Under the pieces are notes generated by a model, which saw only the letters and a list, made by a program, of their open reading frames with translations, was not told the origin of the DNA and did not search any database. A stretch of 64,000 nt of DNA from Eubacterium sp. (lineage in GTDB: Bacteria; Bacillota; Clostridia; Lachnospirales; Lachnospiraceae): contig JAILOU010000029.1 in assembly GCA_024690665.1 (NCBI GenBank), positions 23,939 through 87,938 on the forward strand, given 5' to 3'. The first letter of the stretch is position 1, and the number at the start of each line of letters is the position of its first letter. This document shows positions 62,862-64,000 of this stretch, in pieces. A program made the position numbers and the translations under genes.

Positions 62862-63290
62862 AGGGTGTTCACTTTTAACGATAAGGAGAATTATCGAAAA
62901 ATGGGCATAAAAACAGCCACCAAAGTGACTGGATTAAACTTACCCTATCATCAACGATTACGCATTTCAAGCCATTTTGACAGTTTTCGGCGAATTATCT
63001 CCATTCTTAACCTATCCACATCTGGAATACAGAACGCACGAACCCTCAACAATGCCGGTCTATGCACCCTCCTTACGAGCGTCTCCATCCGCTCATTAAA
63101 AATATCCTCAGCGGATGAAACCACCTCCGCAAACCCAACAAGTGCCGTTGCTGTCAGTGCAAGATCCACTCCCAAAACTCCCATAAAGACAAATATTTAT
63201 AATCATTGATGTTAGCATTTCTCGTTCTAATAAATATTTCACACTCCTAAGAACAGAAATCACATATACTGTCTGACAATATTTTAATGT
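62862..63290. other. 429-bp stretch without a recognisable gene
   Basis: It contains overlapping open frames on both strands (minus 62951-63184, plus 62865-63209), neither with a ribosome site or a family pattern I recognise. Given the flanking fragments, it is probably decayed mobile-element DNA. Confidence 0.4.
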
Positions 63291-63746
63291 TCATCTTATC
63301 CTAGCCTTAATTTGATCAATTTTTTCAATAATAATCTTACCCTTGTCGTCATAGATGCTGCCCCTAAAAGTCTTGGGATTCTTTTTTATATAACCTATAT
63401 TCCACTGATCTGCGGCAAGATATTCTATTTTTGTGCCCTCATTTATGACTGTTTCGTTCAGATGTACCGTCCCGTCCGTCATCTGCTGTAAAACACCTTC
63501 AAACTTTATCGGTTTGTTCAAATACTCCAAGGCTACCTTTATCTGATCCATTTCTGAAATCACTCGTATGAAAGTATTTACCTTCAACCTTGCATCGGGA
63601 TTATCAGCGTTAATCATAAGCTGACCGAAATGTTCATCCATATTATATTTTTCCCGTAATACATCCATCTGGCATATCACCTGATACAGCCCGGAAATAA
63701 TCTCATCTACATTCTGTGGCTTCATATCCTCAAATCTTTTTTTCAT
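63291..63746 (-). CDS. Hypothetical protein with a DUF5348-like C-terminus
   Basis: This 151-residue protein starts at ATG 63746 with a strong GGAGAAG ribosome site. The N-terminal ~85 residues are helical and charged. The C-terminal ~60 residues (DGTVHLNETVINEGTKIEYL, then ADQWNIGYIKK) resemble DUF5348, a small domain common on conjugative elements. I assign no function. It lies beside mobile-element remnants and is the downstream neighbour (15 nt) of a membrane protein gene. Confidence 0.6.
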   Translation of the reverse strand: MKKRFEDMKPQNVDEIISGLYQVICQMDVLREKYNMDEHFGQLMINADNPDARLKVNTFIRVISEMDQIKVALEYLNKPIKFEGVLQQMTDGTVHLNETVINEGTKIEYLAADQWNIGYIKKNPKTFRGSIYDDKGKIIIEKIDQIKARIR

Positions 63747-63760
63747 TCTCTTCTTCTCCT

Positions 63761-64000
63761 TTATGTACTAAGTGATTTTTTCTTGACTTCTTTTTTTCTG
63801 ATTCCTATAACATAAATCCACTTATGATAAAAGCTTTTATGCTTTTTCATATACAAAAGCGAATAAAAATAATCAGCAACCAACGCGGTTATCCCAATAT
63901 AAGATGCCACTTTTATACCCGGCGATACATTTTCAACCAGTATATTTGCTATTCTTGGATATATATTTCTCATGAATCCCGTAATCAGGATTGAAAATCC
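63761..64000 (-). CDS. Small membrane protein, possibly running off the window
   Basis: At least 70 residues from ATG 63973, but the same frame stays open to the right edge (FSILITGF precedes that ATG), so the true start may lie outside. One hydrophobic segment (VASYIGITALVADYFYSLLY) is followed by a Lys-rich cytoplasmic tail. The family is unknown; it was probably cotranscribed with the DUF5348-like gene. Confidence 0.5.
   Translation of the reverse strand, partial: GFSILITGFMRNIYPRIANILVENVSPGIKVASYIGITALVADYFYSLLYMKKHKSFYHKWIYVIGIRKKEVKKKSLST

Noticed and set aside
62865..63209. Open frames on both strands between the phage fragments and the DUF5348-like gene
   Set aside because: There is no ribosome site, no recognisable domain, and they overlap each other; kept only as a gene-free stretch.
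1..64000. CRISPR arrays, tRNA or rRNA genes
   Set aside because: No regularly spaced direct repeats and no cloverleaf or rRNA-like conserved segments were seen on either strand.

Overview
The window reads as chromosomal DNA of a strictly anaerobic Gram-positive gut-type bacterium, most likely a Lachnospiraceae/Clostridia member. The signs are an oxygen-sensitive class III ribonucleotide reductase (nrdDG), hybrid cluster protein, a multi-subunit NAD/ferredoxin-type formate dehydrogenase, a sensory-type [FeFe]-hydrogenase homologue, GGAGG ribosome sites, and very large secreted proteins with basic Ig-like, Fn3-like or LRR C-terminal ends. Almost all genes lie on the minus strand; only metA, a LysR regulator, a Crp/Fnr regulator and one gene fragment are on plus.

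Layout. 1-2.6 kb: K+ uptake (trkH partial, trkA) and a DUF308 membrane protein. 2.8-3.8 kb: metA with promoter and terminator. 3.85-4.26 kb: a gene-free block that can fold into an elaborate RNA closed by a 10-bp end-to-end stem. 4.3-7.1 kb: nrdG and nrdD with a paired NrdR operator. 7.3-7.9 kb: a PAP2 phosphatase. 8.1-14.1 kb: a five-gene NuoE/GHKL-ATPase/2Fe-2S/NuoF/FdhA operon. 14.4-17.5 kb: a five-gene regulatory-looking operon (DRTGG, RsbW-like kinase, degenerate [FeFe] hydrogenase, DRTGG, PHP). 17.6-17.8 kb: a possible small RNA or leader, then a LysR gene.

18.8-31.8 kb holds the two most interesting systems. (i) A cobalamin riboswitch at 28.3-28.5 kb heads a locus of a secreted CbiK-type cobaltochelatase with an N-terminal NEAT-like domain, a 941-residue surface protein with three repeats and a truncated substrate-binding lobe, and a FecCD/BtuCD-type ABC importer. 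This looks like an extracellular cobalt, tetrapyrrole or corrinoid capture system. (ii) A Crp/Fnr (HcpR-like) regulator diverges from hcp. A perfect TGTTGC-N4-GCAACA palindrome occurs upstream of hcp, of a DUF2249 fusion gene and of an uncharacterised His-containing protein, each time exactly 21 nt from a -10 hexamer, which defines a compact nitrosative/redox stress regulon.

31.8-47.3 kb: housekeeping and envelope genes (HD hydrolase, Nudix, YitT-GNAT fusion, L,D-transpeptidase, RNase H, LURP-one protein, MalT-like LuxR regulator, DUF1294-DUF4846 fusion, GH25 lysozyme, a beta-helix/LRR surface protein, thiD, glutathione peroxidase, flavodoxin, and a TetR regulator whose C-terminus was shifted by a 22-bp tandem duplication). 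47.3-61.6 kb: a giant repeat surface protein, an OFA-type MFS carrier, a YibE/F protein, a secreted purple-acid-type phosphatase, a sugar-binding lipoprotein paired with a chemoreceptor, and an Fn3 lipoprotein. A 40-nt intergenic repeat occurs twice here. 61.6-64 kb: a scar of truncated mobile-element genes (serine recombinase C-terminus, TetR C-terminus, phage tail fragments) followed by element-type small genes running off the right edge.

All calls come from reading the sequence and known family motifs; no database search was possible.
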